A stretch of 64,000 nt of DNA, taken from Paraburkholderia nodosa DSM 21604. GTDB taxonomy: Bacteria > Pseudomonadota > Gammaproteobacteria > Burkholderiales > Burkholderiaceae. The stretch is taken from assembly GCF_000519185.1 (NCBI RefSeq), contig NZ_JAFA01000037.1, positions 19,873 through 83,872 of the forward strand. The letters are read 5' to 3'. How positions within the stretch are numbered: position 1 is the stretch's first letter; the number at the start of each line of letters is the position of its first letter. Shown in pieces: positions 33,676-42,653 of this stretch. Position numbers and translations under genes: made by a program. Under the pieces are notes generated by a model, which was given only the letters and a program-made list of their open reading frames with translations, searched no databases and was not told where the DNA came from.

Positions 33676-34589
33676 TGGCCGAGGCCGACGGAGCCGGCGC
33701 GCCGCCAGCAGGCGAGCACGCGGCCAGTCACGCGGGCCACGCTGCCGGGCAAACGCCCGGTGAGGCGCTGACCACGCCCGCAACCGACTCGACGCCCGAC
33801 ACGGTCGACGGCGTCGCGTTCGCACGCCTTTACGGCGAGCCGCTCTTCAAGCTCCCGCAGGACCTCTACATCCCGCCGGACGCGCTCGAAGTCTTCCTCG
33901 AGACCTTCGAAGGCCCGCTCGACCTGCTGCTGTACCTCATCCGCAAGCAGAACTTCAACGTCCTCGACATCCCGATGGCGGATGTCACGACCCAGTACCT
34001 CGGCTATGTCGAGCAACTGCGCAAGACCAACCTCGAACTCGCAGCCGAATATCTGCTGATGGCGGCCATGCTCATCGAGATCAAGTCGCGCATGCTGCTG
34101 CCTGTAAAGAAGGCCGATACGGGCGAGGAAGCCGAGGACCCGCGCGCCGAACTCGTTCGCCGCCTGCTCGAATACGAGCAGATGAAGCTCGCCTCTCAGC
34201 GCCTGGATCAGTTGCCGCAGCTCGGCCGCGACTTCCTGCGCGCCGAGGTCTTTATCGAACAGAGCATCACCCCGCGCTTTCCCGACGTGGACAGCAACGA
34301 CCTGCGCGCCGCGTGGGCCGACGTCATCAAGCGCGCGAAGCTCGTCCAGCACCACAAGATCTCGCGCGAGGAGCTCTCGGTGCGCGAGCACATGAGCATC
34401 ATCCTGCGCCGGCTCCAGGGCGAGCGTTTCATGGAGTTCTCCGAGCTGTTCGACACCACGCGCGGCGTGCCCGTCGTGATCGTGAACTTCATCGCCATGC
34501 TGGAGCTGTCGCGCGAATCGCTCATCGAGATCACCCAGCCCGAGCCGTTCGCGCCGATTTACGTGCGGCTCGCGTATTTGCCGGCCTGA
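33675..34589 (+). CDS. scpA: Segregation and condensation protein A (kleisin)
   Basis: A 304-residue kleisin that bridges SMC heads in the bacterial condensin. After an Ala/Gly/Thr-rich lead of about 45 residues, the core begins with LEVFLETFEGPLDLLLYLIRKQNFNVLDIPMADVT, the typical ScpA N-terminal helical domain. The C-terminal winged-helix part (GVPVVIVNFIAMLELSRE) would contact the partner. Neither scpB nor smc is adjacent, so they must lie elsewhere. It overlaps the DUF3460 stop by one base. Confidence 0.93.
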   Translation: MAEADGAGAPPAGEHAASHAGHAAGQTPGEALTTPATDSTPDTVDGVAFARLYGEPLFKLPQDLYIPPDALEVFLETFEGPLDLLLYLIRKQNFNVLDIPMADVTTQYLGYVEQLRKTNLELAAEYLLMAAMLIEIKSRMLLPVKKADTGEEAEDPRAELVRRLLEYEQMKLASQRLDQLPQLGRDFLRAEVFIEQSITPRFPDVDSNDLRAAWADVIKRAKLVQHHKISREELSVREHMSIILRRLQGERFMEFSELFDTTRGVPVVIVNFIAMLELSRESLIEITQPEPFAPIYVRLAYLPA

Positions 34590-34905
34590 TTCCTGGCCCG
34601 CCCTTGCCCGGGCCCGCGCGCGGCGAGCCATTAAATAGGACCGCATCGCGCAGGACCCTCCGCCGGGCCGCACAGCGGAACGCCAGGACAACCCCCTACC
34701 CGAGGCGGGTGCGCCGCATGCACAAATCCACTACAATCGCCCGCGCCTGCCCGGTCTCGTCCCATATACGGGGCACACGAAACACTTGCCGCGCCATCCG
34801 CGCGGACCGGGCGCGCGACGTCCGCTCGCGGCCCTTCGTCCGGGTCTCTGGCTTGCGGCCGTGCCACCCAAGTCTTGCCCCGCGCGAGGCATAAAGCATC
34901 CGATC
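34590..34905. other. Intergenic region between scpA and panC
   Basis: 316 bases without a supported gene. A -10-like TACAAT lies at 34732-34737, which would give panC a leader of about 160 bases. A GGCCCG/CGGGCC hairpin at 34595-34614 follows scpA but has no T-run. No known riboswitch motif is recognised in the leader. Confidence 0.45.
34732..34737 (+). promoter_or_regulatory. Candidate -10 of panC
   Basis: TACAAT within CCACTACAATCGCCCG. No convincing -35 is seen, and the distance to the ATG is about 170 bases. Confidence 0.35.
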
Positions 34906-35748
34906 ATGAAAGTCATTAGCTCGATTCAGGAATTGCGCGACCAGATGCGCGGCCAAAACCGCACCGCGTTCGTGCCGACCATGGGCAACCTGCACGAAGG
35001 CCATCTCTCGCTGATGCGCCTCGCGCGCCAGCACGGCGACCCGGTCGTGGCGAGTATCTTCGTCAACCGGCTGCAGTTCGGCCCGAACGAGGACTTCGAC
35101 AAGTATCCGCGCACGCTTCAGGACGACATCGAGAAGCTGCAGAAGGAAAACGTCTATGTGCTGTTCGCGCCGACCGAGCGCGACATGTATCCGCAGCCGC
35201 AGGAGTACCGCGTGCGCCCGCCGCACGACCTGGGCGACATTCTGGAAGGCGAATTCCGCCCCGGCTTCTTCGAGGGCGTGTGCACGGTCGTCATGAAGCT
35301 GATGTCGTGCGTGCAGCCGCGCGTGGCCGTGTTCGGCAAGAAGGACTACCAGCAGCTCATGATCATGCGCGGGATGTGCCAGCAGTTCGCGCTGCCGACC
35401 GAGATCGTCGCCGCGGAAACCGTGCGCGACACCAACGGCCTCGCGCTCAGCTCACGCAACCGCTATCTGAGCGACGCCGAGCGCGCCGAGGCGCCGCAAC
35501 TGGCAGGCGTGCTGCGCGCGATCCGCGAGTCGGTGCTGTCGGGCCGCCGCGACTTCCAGCAGCTCGAACTCGACGCCATGGCGACGCTCGCCGCGCGCGG
35601 CTGGAAGCCCGACTACATTGCGATCCGCAAGCGCGCGAACCTGCTGCCGCCCGCGCCGGGCGTGGCTGGCGACGCCGAGTCGCCGCTCGTCGTGCTGGCT
35701 GCCGCCAGGCTCGGCGCGACGCGCCTGATCGACAACCTCGAGATCTGA
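34906..35748 (+). CDS. panC: Pantothenate synthetase
   Basis: Condenses pantoate with beta-alanine using ATP to make pantothenate for coenzyme A. The 280-residue product shows TMGNLHEGHLSL (the HIGH-like ATP motif), FGKKDYQQLMIMR and LALSSRNRYLS (the KMSKS-like region). panD, which supplies beta-alanine, follows 98 bases downstream, making a two-gene pantothenate unit. Some relatives have GALHEGH; the GNL variant is common in this group. Confidence 0.96.
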   Translation: MKVISSIQELRDQMRGQNRTAFVPTMGNLHEGHLSLMRLARQHGDPVVASIFVNRLQFGPNEDFDKYPRTLQDDIEKLQKENVYVLFAPTERDMYPQPQEYRVRPPHDLGDILEGEFRPGFFEGVCTVVMKLMSCVQPRVAVFGKKDYQQLMIMRGMCQQFALPTEIVAAETVRDTNGLALSSRNRYLSDAERAEAPQLAGVLRAIRESVLSGRRDFQQLELDAMATLAARGWKPDYIAIRKRANLLPPAPGVAGDAESPLVVLAAARLGATRLIDNLEI

Positions 35749-35846
35749 GGCCCGCGGGCGGCCGCGCCGTCCCGCTTTCACCCGATAACCCCAGATTCCG
35801 CCTACCCGCGGCGGGCCGCGCGCCCGTCCGCCTGAGGAGACCCTCC

Positions 35847-36233
35847 ATGCAACGCCATATGCTCAAGTCGAAGATCCACCGCGTCGCGGTCACGCACTGC
35901 GAGCTGCACTACGAAGGCTCGTGCGCCATCGACGAAAACCTGCTCGAAGCGGCGAACATCGTCGAAAACGAGCGCATCGACATCTGGAACATCAACAATG
36001 GCGAGCGCTTCACGACCTACGCGATCAAGGGCGAGCGCGGCAGCGGCATGATCTCGCTGAACGGCTCGGCCGCGCGCCGCGCACAACTGGGCGACCTCGT
36101 GATCATCGCGGCCTTCGCGAACGTGGAAGAGGAAGAGCTCAAGGCCGGCTGGAAGCCGGACCTCGTGTTCGTGGACGAGAACAACCGCATCAAGGGCAGC
36201 CGCGACCACGTGCCCACGCAAAGCTGGAGCTAA
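35847..36233 (+). CDS. panD: Aspartate 1-decarboxylase, pyruvoyl type
   Basis: Makes beta-alanine from aspartate for pantothenate synthesis. The 128-residue proenzyme has the self-cleavage site Gly24-Ser25 in HYEGSCAID, where Ser25 becomes the pyruvoyl group, and a catalytic Tyr in FTTYAIKGERGSG. GAGGAG precedes the ATG. Cleavage in E. coli needs PanZ; no such gene is seen nearby. Confidence 0.96.
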   Translation: MQRHMLKSKIHRVAVTHCELHYEGSCAIDENLLEAANIVENERIDIWNINNGERFTTYAIKGERGSGMISLNGSAARRAQLGDLVIIAAFANVEEEELKAGWKPDLVFVDENNRIKGSRDHVPTQSWS

Positions 36234-36287
36234 AACGCGGGCCTGGCCGGCGCGGCTCATCGGGCCCGCGCCGCCGTCCCTGCGCGC

Positions 36288-36914
36288 TTATTTGCCGTCG
36301 ACCCAGCCGAGAATCGACTGCCACTGGTCGAGGTCCTTCTCGACCCGGCTCTTCGCGACGTCCCACAGCGTGAGGCCGTGCGCAGCGAGCTGCACGTAGT
36401 TCTGCGTGTCGCGCAGATAGCCCAGCACGGGCAGCTCCAGGCCTTCGACGAAGCGCTGCAGCTGCTCGGCCGAGCGCGTGCGCGCGTCCACCCGCATGCC
36501 CACCACGCCCACCTGGATCGCGCCCTTGCGCACGGCCTTTTCCTTGGCCAGGCGGTTCAGGAAGTCCTGGGTGGCGAGAATGTCGAACATCGAGGGCTGC
36601 AGCGGCACGATCACCCTGTCCGCCAGCTCGATGATCGCCCCGAGCCGGTTGCCATGCAGGCCGGCGGGCGTGTCGATGACTGCGTGCTCGAGCCCTTTGG
36701 GCGGCTTTGCCGGGTCGTCCAGATCGACCTGCCAGCTTTCGATGGCCGGCAGCGTCGCGGGCCGCAGATCGAGCCAGGCGTGCGAGGACTGCTGCCGGTC
36801 GAGGTCCGCGAGCGCCACCCACTCGCCCTGCGCGGCGAAATAACCGGCCAGATTGGTGGACAGCGTGCTCTTTCCCACGCCGCCCTTGGGATTCGCCACC
36901 ACGATTACCGTCAT
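36288..36914 (-). CDS. Orphan ParA/MinD-like ATPase
   Basis: A 208-residue P-loop ATPase with the deviant Walker A KGGVGKST (10-17), switch I-like LADLDRQQSS and VIDTPAG as switch II. No N-terminal HTH and no neighbouring parB are present, so it is not a plasmid-type partition operon. Relatives position proteins or chromosomes in the cell. It converges on panD with a GC hairpin between (36237-36270) and diverges from the thioesterase gene. A GGGAG site precedes the ATG. Cargo and partner are unknown. Confidence 0.85.
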   Translation of the reverse strand: MTVIVVANPKGGVGKSTLSTNLAGYFAAQGEWVALADLDRQQSSHAWLDLRPATLPAIESWQVDLDDPAKPPKGLEHAVIDTPAGLHGNRLGAIIELADRVIVPLQPSMFDILATQDFLNRLAKEKAVRKGAIQVGVVGMRVDARTRSAEQLQRFVEGLELPVLGYLRDTQNYVQLAAHGLTLWDVAKSRVEKDLDQWQSILGWVDGK

Positions 36915-37123
36915 GAATGCTCCCGTCAGGATGGCTGGCGCATGGCCAGCCGGATTGCCGTGATTTTGCGTGATGCGTTGTTCGATACCTGGCGAGGCGC
37001 CTTGCAGACGAACCGGCGCCCCGAATCAACCGTCCGATATTATCGGCAAATTGCGCGCCGCCGAAGCCCCCTCGCGAGCGCGCACCCGCAATGTTCATAT
37101 CAAATCAAGGAGACTGACCGAGC

Positions 37124-37543
37124 ATGAGCACGCTACGCCACGACATCACGATCGAATCCCTGCTCGAGAGACAGCGCGGCCGCCTGCCCGATTTGCTGGG
37201 CTTTCGCCCGCTGGTCCTCGAGCAAGGCCTGCTGCGCGCCGAACTCGACGTGCGCAGCGACCTGCTCGCCCCCAATGGCTTCCTGCACGCCGCCACGGTA
37301 ATCGGCCTCGCCGACACGGCCTGCGGCTACGCCTGCCTCGCGCACCTGCCGCCCAACGCGAAGAACTTCACGACCATCGAGATCAAGAGCAATCATCTCA
37401 GCACCGCGCGCGAAGGCACGATCTCGGCCGTGGCGAAGGGCGTGCACCTCGGGCGCAGCACCCAGGTCTGGGACGCCACCGTGAGCGGCCCGGACGGCAA
37501 GACCATCGCGCTGTTCCGCTGTACGCAGATGGTGCTTTACTGA
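37124..37543 (+). CDS. PaaI-type hotdog-fold thioesterase
   Basis: A 139-residue protein with the hotdog fold pattern: LLAPNGFLHAATVIGLADTACGYA, in which the Asn and following segment line the acyl-CoA thioester site, then TTIEIKSNHLSTAREG and WDATVSGPDGKTIALFRCTQMVLY. It probably hydrolyses acyl-CoA or aryl-CoA esters, with the substrate unknown. AAGGAG stands upstream of the ATG. It is a lone gene divergent from parA and ends 17 bases from the convergent cobQ. Confidence 0.87.
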   Translation: MSTLRHDITIESLLERQRGRLPDLLGFRPLVLEQGLLRAELDVRSDLLAPNGFLHAATVIGLADTACGYACLAHLPPNAKNFTTIEIKSNHLSTAREGTISAVAKGVHLGRSTQVWDATVSGPDGKTIALFRCTQMVLY

Positions 37544-37560
37544 GCCGGTCAGCCGCGCTT

Positions 37561-39090
37561 TTAGCCGATTACGCCGAACACCTTCTCCAGATCGAGGCTC
37601 GCCGCGAGCGTGTCCGCGAGCCGCTCCAGCGACGCCTCGCGCAACGCCGGATAGTCCACCGCGCGCGCCTGCGCGAGCCCGGCCCAGCGCAAGAGCGCCG
37701 CGCACGCCTGCGGCGTGTCGAACAGGCCGTGCACATAGGTCGCGAGAATCTGGCCATCCGCCGAGCGCGCGCCATCGGGGCGCGTCGCCCCCTCGTCGCC
37801 TACAGCAAGCCATAGCGCGGGCGATTCGAGCGAGCGTCCGCGCGTCTCGCCCATATGGATTTCGTAGCCCGCCACGCGCGCCGGGCCCGCGACCGTATCT
37901 CCATCCGCGCCTTCCAGCGCGAGCGCGCCCGTCACGTTCTTCAAGGTCTTTTCGCGCGTGAGCACGGTCTCGTAGTCGAGCCAGCCGAAGCCCTCGACCG
38001 CGCCCGGCTCGCCCTCCACGCCATGCGGATCGGCAATCGCGCGCCCGAGCATCTGCATGCCGCCGCAAATGCCGATCACGCGCCCGCCATAGCGCAGATG
38101 CCGCGCGAGCGCCGTCTCCCAGCCCTGGGCGCGCAGCCACGCGAGGTCGTCGCACACGTTCTTCGAGCCCGGCAGGATCACGAGATCGGAGGCGGGCGGC
38201 GCTTCGCCCGTGCGCACATAGGTGAAATCGACCTGTGGATGCGCGCGTAGGGCGTCGAAGTCAGTGTGGTTGCTGATGTGCGGCAGCGCCGGCACGATCA
38301 CGCGCAGCGTCTCGCCGCCAGCCTGTGCGCCGCTGTGGGCCGCGCCGGGCAGCATGTCCTCGGCGTCGAGCGTGAGGCCGTGCAGATACGGCACGACGCC
38401 CAGCACCGGCTTGCCCGTCTGCTGCTCGAGCCAGGCGAGGCCGGGTTCCAGCAGCGTGCGGTCGCCGCGAAAGCGGTTGATGACGAAACCTTTGATTCGC
38501 GCGCGCTCGCTCTCCGAAAGACAGGCCAGCGTGCCGATCAGATGCGCGAACACGCCGCCCCGGTCGATGTCGGCCACGAGCACGACCGGGCAATCGACCG
38601 CCTCGGCAAAACCCATGTTCGCGATGTCGTTGGCGCGCAGGTTGACTTCGGCGGGGCTGCCCGCGCCTTCCACGAACACCGTGTCATAGCGCGCGCGCAG
38701 ACGCGCATAGGACGCCAGCACGGCCTCGCGCGCGAGCGGCTTGTAGTCCTGGTACGCGCGCGCGCCCAGGTTCATGCGCGCCTTGCCGTGGATGATGACC
38801 TGCGAGCCGAGGTCGCTATTGGGTTTGAGCAGCACCGGATTGAGGTCGGTATGCGCCTCGATGCCGGCGGCGACGGCCTGCAGCGCCTGGGCGCGGCCGA
38901 TCTCGCCGCCGTCCACGGTCACGGCGCTGTTGAGCGCCATGTTCTGCGGCTTGAACGGCGCGACGCGCGCCCCCGCGCGGCGCGCGAGGCGGCACAGGCC
39001 GGCGACGAGCGTGCTCTTGCCGGCGTCGGAGGTCGTGCCCTGGATCATCAGCGTGCCGGTGGGTACGCGGGCGGGTAGCGTGGCGGTCAT
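37561..39090 (-). CDS. cobQ: Cobyric acid synthase
   Basis: Amidates four peripheral carboxyls of adenosylcobyrinic acid a,c-diamide using glutamine and ATP (CbiP in Salmonella naming). The 509-residue product has an N-terminal ATP-binding domain (IQGTTSDAGKSTLVAGLCR) and a C-terminal class I glutaminase with Cys in VIGICGGMQMLG and His in ATYVHGLFD. MTATLPARVP at 39090 is the start; the longer open frame runs antisense into cobU and is not coding. It diverges from the cobU-cbiB-cobD-btuF unit. Confidence 0.95.
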   Translation of the reverse strand: MTATLPARVPTGTLMIQGTTSDAGKSTLVAGLCRLARRAGARVAPFKPQNMALNSAVTVDGGEIGRAQALQAVAAGIEAHTDLNPVLLKPNSDLGSQVIIHGKARMNLGARAYQDYKPLAREAVLASYARLRARYDTVFVEGAGSPAEVNLRANDIANMGFAEAVDCPVVLVADIDRGGVFAHLIGTLACLSESERARIKGFVINRFRGDRTLLEPGLAWLEQQTGKPVLGVVPYLHGLTLDAEDMLPGAAHSGAQAGGETLRVIVPALPHISNHTDFDALRAHPQVDFTYVRTGEAPPASDLVILPGSKNVCDDLAWLRAQGWETALARHLRYGGRVIGICGGMQMLGRAIADPHGVEGEPGAVEGFGWLDYETVLTREKTLKNVTGALALEGADGDTVAGPARVAGYEIHMGETRGRSLESPALWLAVGDEGATRPDGARSADGQILATYVHGLFDTPQACAALLRWAGLAQARAVDYPALREASLERLADTLAASLDLEKVFGVIG

Positions 39091-39207
39091 GAAGCGCTTG
39101 GGTGGGCGGCGAAGGCGAACGCGCATTATCCCATCGCCCCGCCGCCCGATGCAGGACCACGGCGCGACATTGGCCGAACGGACAACGGCGGGCCTGAGCG
39201 CAGCCGT

Positions 39208-39213
39208 TACAAT
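39208..39213 (+). promoter_or_regulatory. Candidate -10 immediately before cobU, possible leaderless start
   Basis: TACAAT ends seven bases before the cobU ATG at 39220, so transcription would begin at or next to the start codon. No ribosome-binding site or clear -35 is seen. Confidence 0.35.
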
Positions 39214-39219
39214 CACGCG

Positions 39220-39774
39220 ATGAATTCGCGCGATCTCACCTTCATCGTCGGCGGCGCGCGCTCGGGCAAGAGCGCGCACGCCGAACGCCTCGCCGCCGCG
39301 AGCGGCCTGCCGGTCACGTATATCGCCACCGCGCGCGTGACGGCCGACATCGAGTTCGCCGAGCGCATCGGCCACCACCGCGCGCGCCGGCCTGCGCACT
39401 GGGCGCTCGCCGAGGCGCCGCTCGATCTCGCTCTCGCCCTCGACGCAGCAGCGGCGCCCGGCCAGTGCGTGCTGATCGATTGCCTCACGCTGTGGCTCGC
39501 GAACCTGCTTTGCCCCGCCGACTCCGAAGCGCCGCTGCCCGACTGGCGCGAGCGCCTCGACGCCTTCGCCGCCGCCTGCGAGCGCGCGCAAGGCACGGTG
39601 CTCGTGGTGAGCAACGAGATCGGCATGGGCGTCGTGCCGATGGGCGCGGCCACGCGCCTTTACGTCGACGAACTCGGCCGCCTCAATCAGCGCATCGCGG
39701 CGCTCGCCGACCGCGCCACGCTCGTCGCCGCAGGCCTGCCTCTGGTGCTCAAAGCGCCGCGCGGGACCTCATGA
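39220..39774 (+). CDS. cobU: Bifunctional adenosylcobinamide kinase / guanylyltransferase
   Basis: Phosphorylates adenosylcobinamide and transfers GMP to it, the first steps of nucleotide loop assembly. The 184-residue product has Walker A GGARSGKS (11-18), the ATARVTADIEFAERIGHHRARRP segment with the guanylylated His, and VLIDCLTLWLANLL as Walker B. Its stop overlaps the cbiB start (ATGATG). It opens a plus-strand unit of four overlapping genes. Confidence 0.95.
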   Translation: MNSRDLTFIVGGARSGKSAHAERLAAASGLPVTYIATARVTADIEFAERIGHHRARRPAHWALAEAPLDLALALDAAAAPGQCVLIDCLTLWLANLLCPADSEAPLPDWRERLDAFAAACERAQGTVLVVSNEIGMGVVPMGAATRLYVDELGRLNQRIAALADRATLVAAGLPLVLKAPRGTS

Positions 39775-40709
39775 TGCTCTCGCTACCCGTCACCGCCGCG
39801 CTCGCCGTGGCCGGCGTCGCCGTGGACCGCTGGCTCGGCGAGCCGCGACGCGCCCACCCGCTCGTCGCTTTCGGCCGCTACGCGAACCGCCTCGAAGCGC
39901 GCTTGAACATAGGCCGCCGCGGCCGTCCGCTCGGCCTCGTCGCATGGCTCGCCGCCGTTGCGCCGCCCGTCGTCGTCGCCGCGCTGCTGTGCGCGCTGCT
40001 GCCCTGGCCGCTCGCCTGGGCGCTCCACGTCGCGCTGCTCTGGTTCGCGCTCGGCGCGCGCAGCCTCACGGAGCACATCGCGCCGATCGGCGCCGCGCTC
40101 GCCCGGCGCGACCTCGCAGCCGCGCGCGAGTTGACGGGCCGCATCGTCTCGCGCGACACAGCCGGGGCAGACGCCACCGCGCTCTCGCGTGCGGCCGTCG
40201 AATCGGCGCTCGAAAACGGCAACGACGCGATCTTCGGCGCGCTGTTCTGGTTCGCGATCGCGGGCGGCCCGGGCGCCCTCGCGTTCCGTCTCGCCAACAC
40301 GCTCGATGCCATGTGGGGCTACCGCACGCCGCGCTTCCTGCGCTTTGGCTGGGCGGCCGCGCGCATCGACGACGTACTCAACTGGATTCCCGCGCGCCTC
40401 ACGGCCGCGAGCTACGCGCTGCTCGGCGATACGCGCATGGCGCTGCGCTGCTGGCGCGAACAGGCGCATCGCTGGGAGAGCCCGAACGCGGGCCCGGTGA
40501 TGGCCTCCGGCGCAGGCAGCCTGAACGTGCTGCTGGGCGGCGCGGCCGTTTACCACGGCATGCTCGAGGAGCGCCCGGCGCTCGGCGCGGGCTCGCCGCC
40601 GCGCGCGCAGCATGTGGATGCGGCTCTGCGGCTCGTCGAGCGCACCACCATTTTGTGGCTCGCGGCGCTGCTCGCACTGGCCTTCGTGAGCGTAGCGACC
40701 CATGTCTGA
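39771..40709 (+). CDS. cbiB: Adenosylcobinamide-phosphate synthase, membrane protein
   Basis: Attaches aminopropanol (phosphate) to adenosylcobyric acid (CobD in Pseudomonas naming). The 312-residue inner-membrane protein has several hydrophobic helices, with the family signatures DRWLGEPRRAHPLVAFG near the start, VESALENGNDAIFGALFWFAIAGGPGALAFRLANTLDAMWGY in the middle and GDTRMALRCWREQAHRWESPNAGP further on. It overlaps cobU by four bases and cobD by eight, so translation is coupled. Confidence 0.94.
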   Translation: MMLSLPVTAALAVAGVAVDRWLGEPRRAHPLVAFGRYANRLEARLNIGRRGRPLGLVAWLAAVAPPVVVAALLCALLPWPLAWALHVALLWFALGARSLTEHIAPIGAALARRDLAAARELTGRIVSRDTAGADATALSRAAVESALENGNDAIFGALFWFAIAGGPGALAFRLANTLDAMWGYRTPRFLRFGWAAARIDDVLNWIPARLTAASYALLGDTRMALRCWREQAHRWESPNAGPVMASGAGSLNVLLGGAAVYHGMLEERPALGAGSPPRAQHVDAALRLVERTTILWLAALLALAFVSVATHV

Positions 40710-41727
40710 GCAGCCAACCGCACTCGTCGCGCACGGCGGTAATCTGCACGAAGCCGCACAGCGTTACGGCATCGCCTGGGACGCGTGGATCGACCTCTCC
40801 ACCGGCATCAATCCGCATGGCTACCCCGTGCCGCCGGTGCCGCCCACGGCATGGCGGCGCCTGCCCGACGACGGCGACGGCTTCGCCGCGTGCGCCGCGC
40901 GCTACTACGGCGCACCCGATGCCCGCCACGTCTTGCCGGTGGCGGGCAGTCAGGCCGCGATCCGCGCGCTGCCGGCGCTGCTGCCGAGTGCACGTGTCGC
41001 GATTGCACCGCTCACCTACGGCGAGTACGCACCGGCGTTCGCGCGCGCGGGCCATGAGATCGTGCCGCTCGACGTCATGCAGGACACGCTGCCCGATACC
41101 GTCACGCATGCCGTCGTGGTGAATCCGAACAATCCGACGGCCACGCATCTTGCTGCCGACCGCCTGCTGCATTGGCATGCACAACTCGCGGCGCGCGGCG
41201 GCACGCTGATCGTCGACGAAGCCTTTGCCGATGCGTTCGGCCACGAGCGATCCGAAACGCTTGCGCACGCAACCCGCCGCGCAGGACTCGTCGTGCTGCG
41301 CTCGCCCGGCAAGTTCTTCGGGCTCGCGGGCGCGCGCTGCGGATTCGCGCTCGGCGCACCTGCCCTGCTGGCCGCGTTGCGCGCGAGTCTGGGCGCGTGG
41401 ACCGTGAGCGGGCCGGCGCGCCACGCCGTCACCCATGCATTCGAAGACAGCGCGTGGCAGAACGAGGCGCGCATTCGCCTCGCCGCCGAAAGCGCGCGCC
41501 TCGTCGCGCTGTTGCGCGTTCACGGCTTCACGCTGCACGCCACGCCACTGTTTGCGTGGATCACGGACCCTCGCGCGCCGGCGCTGCAGGACGCCCTCGC
41601 GCGCCACGCCGTGTGGACGCGCCGCTTCGACGCGCCGGCCAGCCTGCGCTTTGGCCTGCCCGCGTCCGAAGACGAATGGCAGCGCTTCGAAAGCGCACTC
41701 GGGCAAGCCATGCGGACGATCGGCTGA
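40702..41727 (+). CDS. cobD: Threonine-phosphate decarboxylase
   Basis: Makes aminopropanol phosphate, the B12 linker, from threonine phosphate (CobC in Pseudomonas naming). The 341-residue fold-I PLP enzyme of the aminotransferase family has Lys204 in SPGKFFGLAG as the cofactor lysine, Asp172 in VDEAF, and NPNNP at 141-145. ATG at 40702 overlaps the cbiB end by eight bases. Placement directly after cbiB, which uses its product, supports decarboxylase rather than histidinol-phosphate aminotransferase activity. Confidence 0.92.
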   Translation: MSEQPTALVAHGGNLHEAAQRYGIAWDAWIDLSTGINPHGYPVPPVPPTAWRRLPDDGDGFAACAARYYGAPDARHVLPVAGSQAAIRALPALLPSARVAIAPLTYGEYAPAFARAGHEIVPLDVMQDTLPDTVTHAVVVNPNNPTATHLAADRLLHWHAQLAARGGTLIVDEAFADAFGHERSETLAHATRRAGLVVLRSPGKFFGLAGARCGFALGAPALLAALRASLGAWTVSGPARHAVTHAFEDSAWQNEARIRLAAESARLVALLRVHGFTLHATPLFAWITDPRAPALQDALARHAVWTRRFDAPASLRFGLPASEDEWQRFESALGQAMRTIG

Positions 41728-42635
41728 TGCGCGCAGCCGCCATGGCGCTGGCACTGCTGGTCGCGACGATCCTGCCGTGCGCCGCGCATGCGACCGTCAC
41801 CGCCATCGACGACGCCGGCAACACCGTCACCCTCCCCGCGCCTGCGCAGCGCGTGGTGAGCCTCGCGCCCCACATGACCGAGCTGCTCTATGCCGCGGGC
41901 GGCGGCGCGAAAGTGGTCGGCGCCGTGGCCTACAGCGACTACCCGCCCGACGCGCAAAAGGTGCCGCGCGTGGGCGACAATCGCGCGCTCGACCTCGAGC
42001 GCATCGCCGCGCTCAAGCCCGACCTCATCGTGGTCTGGCGTCACGGCAACGCGCAGCAACAGCTCGATCGTCTGCGCGCGCTGCACATCCCCCTCTTTTT
42101 CAGCGAGCCGCATAAGCTCGACGACGTCGCGACCTCGCTCATGCGCCTCGGCGTGCTGCTCGGCACCGAAGACACCGCGCAGGCCGCCGCGACTGTTTAT
42201 CGCCGTGACATCGCGCAGCTGCGCGCACGCTATGCGCAGCGCGCACCCGTGAGCGTGTTCTACGAAGTCTGGGATCAGCCGCTGATGACCCTCAACGGCT
42301 CGCACATGATCAGCGACGTGATCGCGCTCTGCGGCGGCCGCAACGTGTTCGCGGCGCTCGAACCGCTCGTGCCGACGGTAACGACTGAAGCCGTCCTCGC
42401 CGCCAATCCCGATGCGATCGTCACCGCGTCACAGGGCGCGACCTCGCCGGACCGCCCGCTGCCGAGCCTCGAGCGCTGGCGCGCCTGGCCCGCGCTAGCC
42501 GCGGTTGCGCATGGCAATCTCTTCGCCATCGACGGCGATCTGCTCACGCGCCCCGCGCCGCGCATCGCCCTGGGCGCGGCGCAGTTGTGCAAGGATCTCG
42601 ACCTCGCCCGCTCGCGCAACGCCGCGGCGCATTGA
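41727..42635 (+). CDS. btuF: BtuF-like periplasmic cobalamin-binding protein
   Basis: A 302-residue class III substrate-binding protein with a signal peptide (MRAAAMALALLVATILPCAAHA) and the two-lobed pattern RVVSLAPHMTELLYAAGGGAKVVGA and LERIAALKPDLIVVWRHGN. By context it delivers B12 or a corrinoid to the BtuCD-type transporter encoded convergently nearby. Iron-siderophore or heme binding is the family alternative, less likely inside a cob cluster. Its ATG shares a base with the cobD stop. It ends 18 bases from the convergent cobC. Confidence 0.88.
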   Translation: MRAAAMALALLVATILPCAAHATVTAIDDAGNTVTLPAPAQRVVSLAPHMTELLYAAGGGAKVVGAVAYSDYPPDAQKVPRVGDNRALDLERIAALKPDLIVVWRHGNAQQQLDRLRALHIPLFFSEPHKLDDVATSLMRLGVLLGTEDTAQAAATVYRRDIAQLRARYAQRAPVSVFYEVWDQPLMTLNGSHMISDVIALCGGRNVFAALEPLVPTVTTEAVLAANPDAIVTASQGATSPDRPLPSLERWRAWPALAAVAHGNLFAIDGDLLTRPAPRIALGAAQLCKDLDLARSRNAAAH

Positions 42636-42653
42636 TTCGCTATCCTCAGCGAC

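Noticed and set aside
34590..34905. A riboswitch or small RNA in the panC leader
   Set aside because: The leader is about 160 bases but shows no known motif, no clear terminator/antiterminator pair and no T-run.
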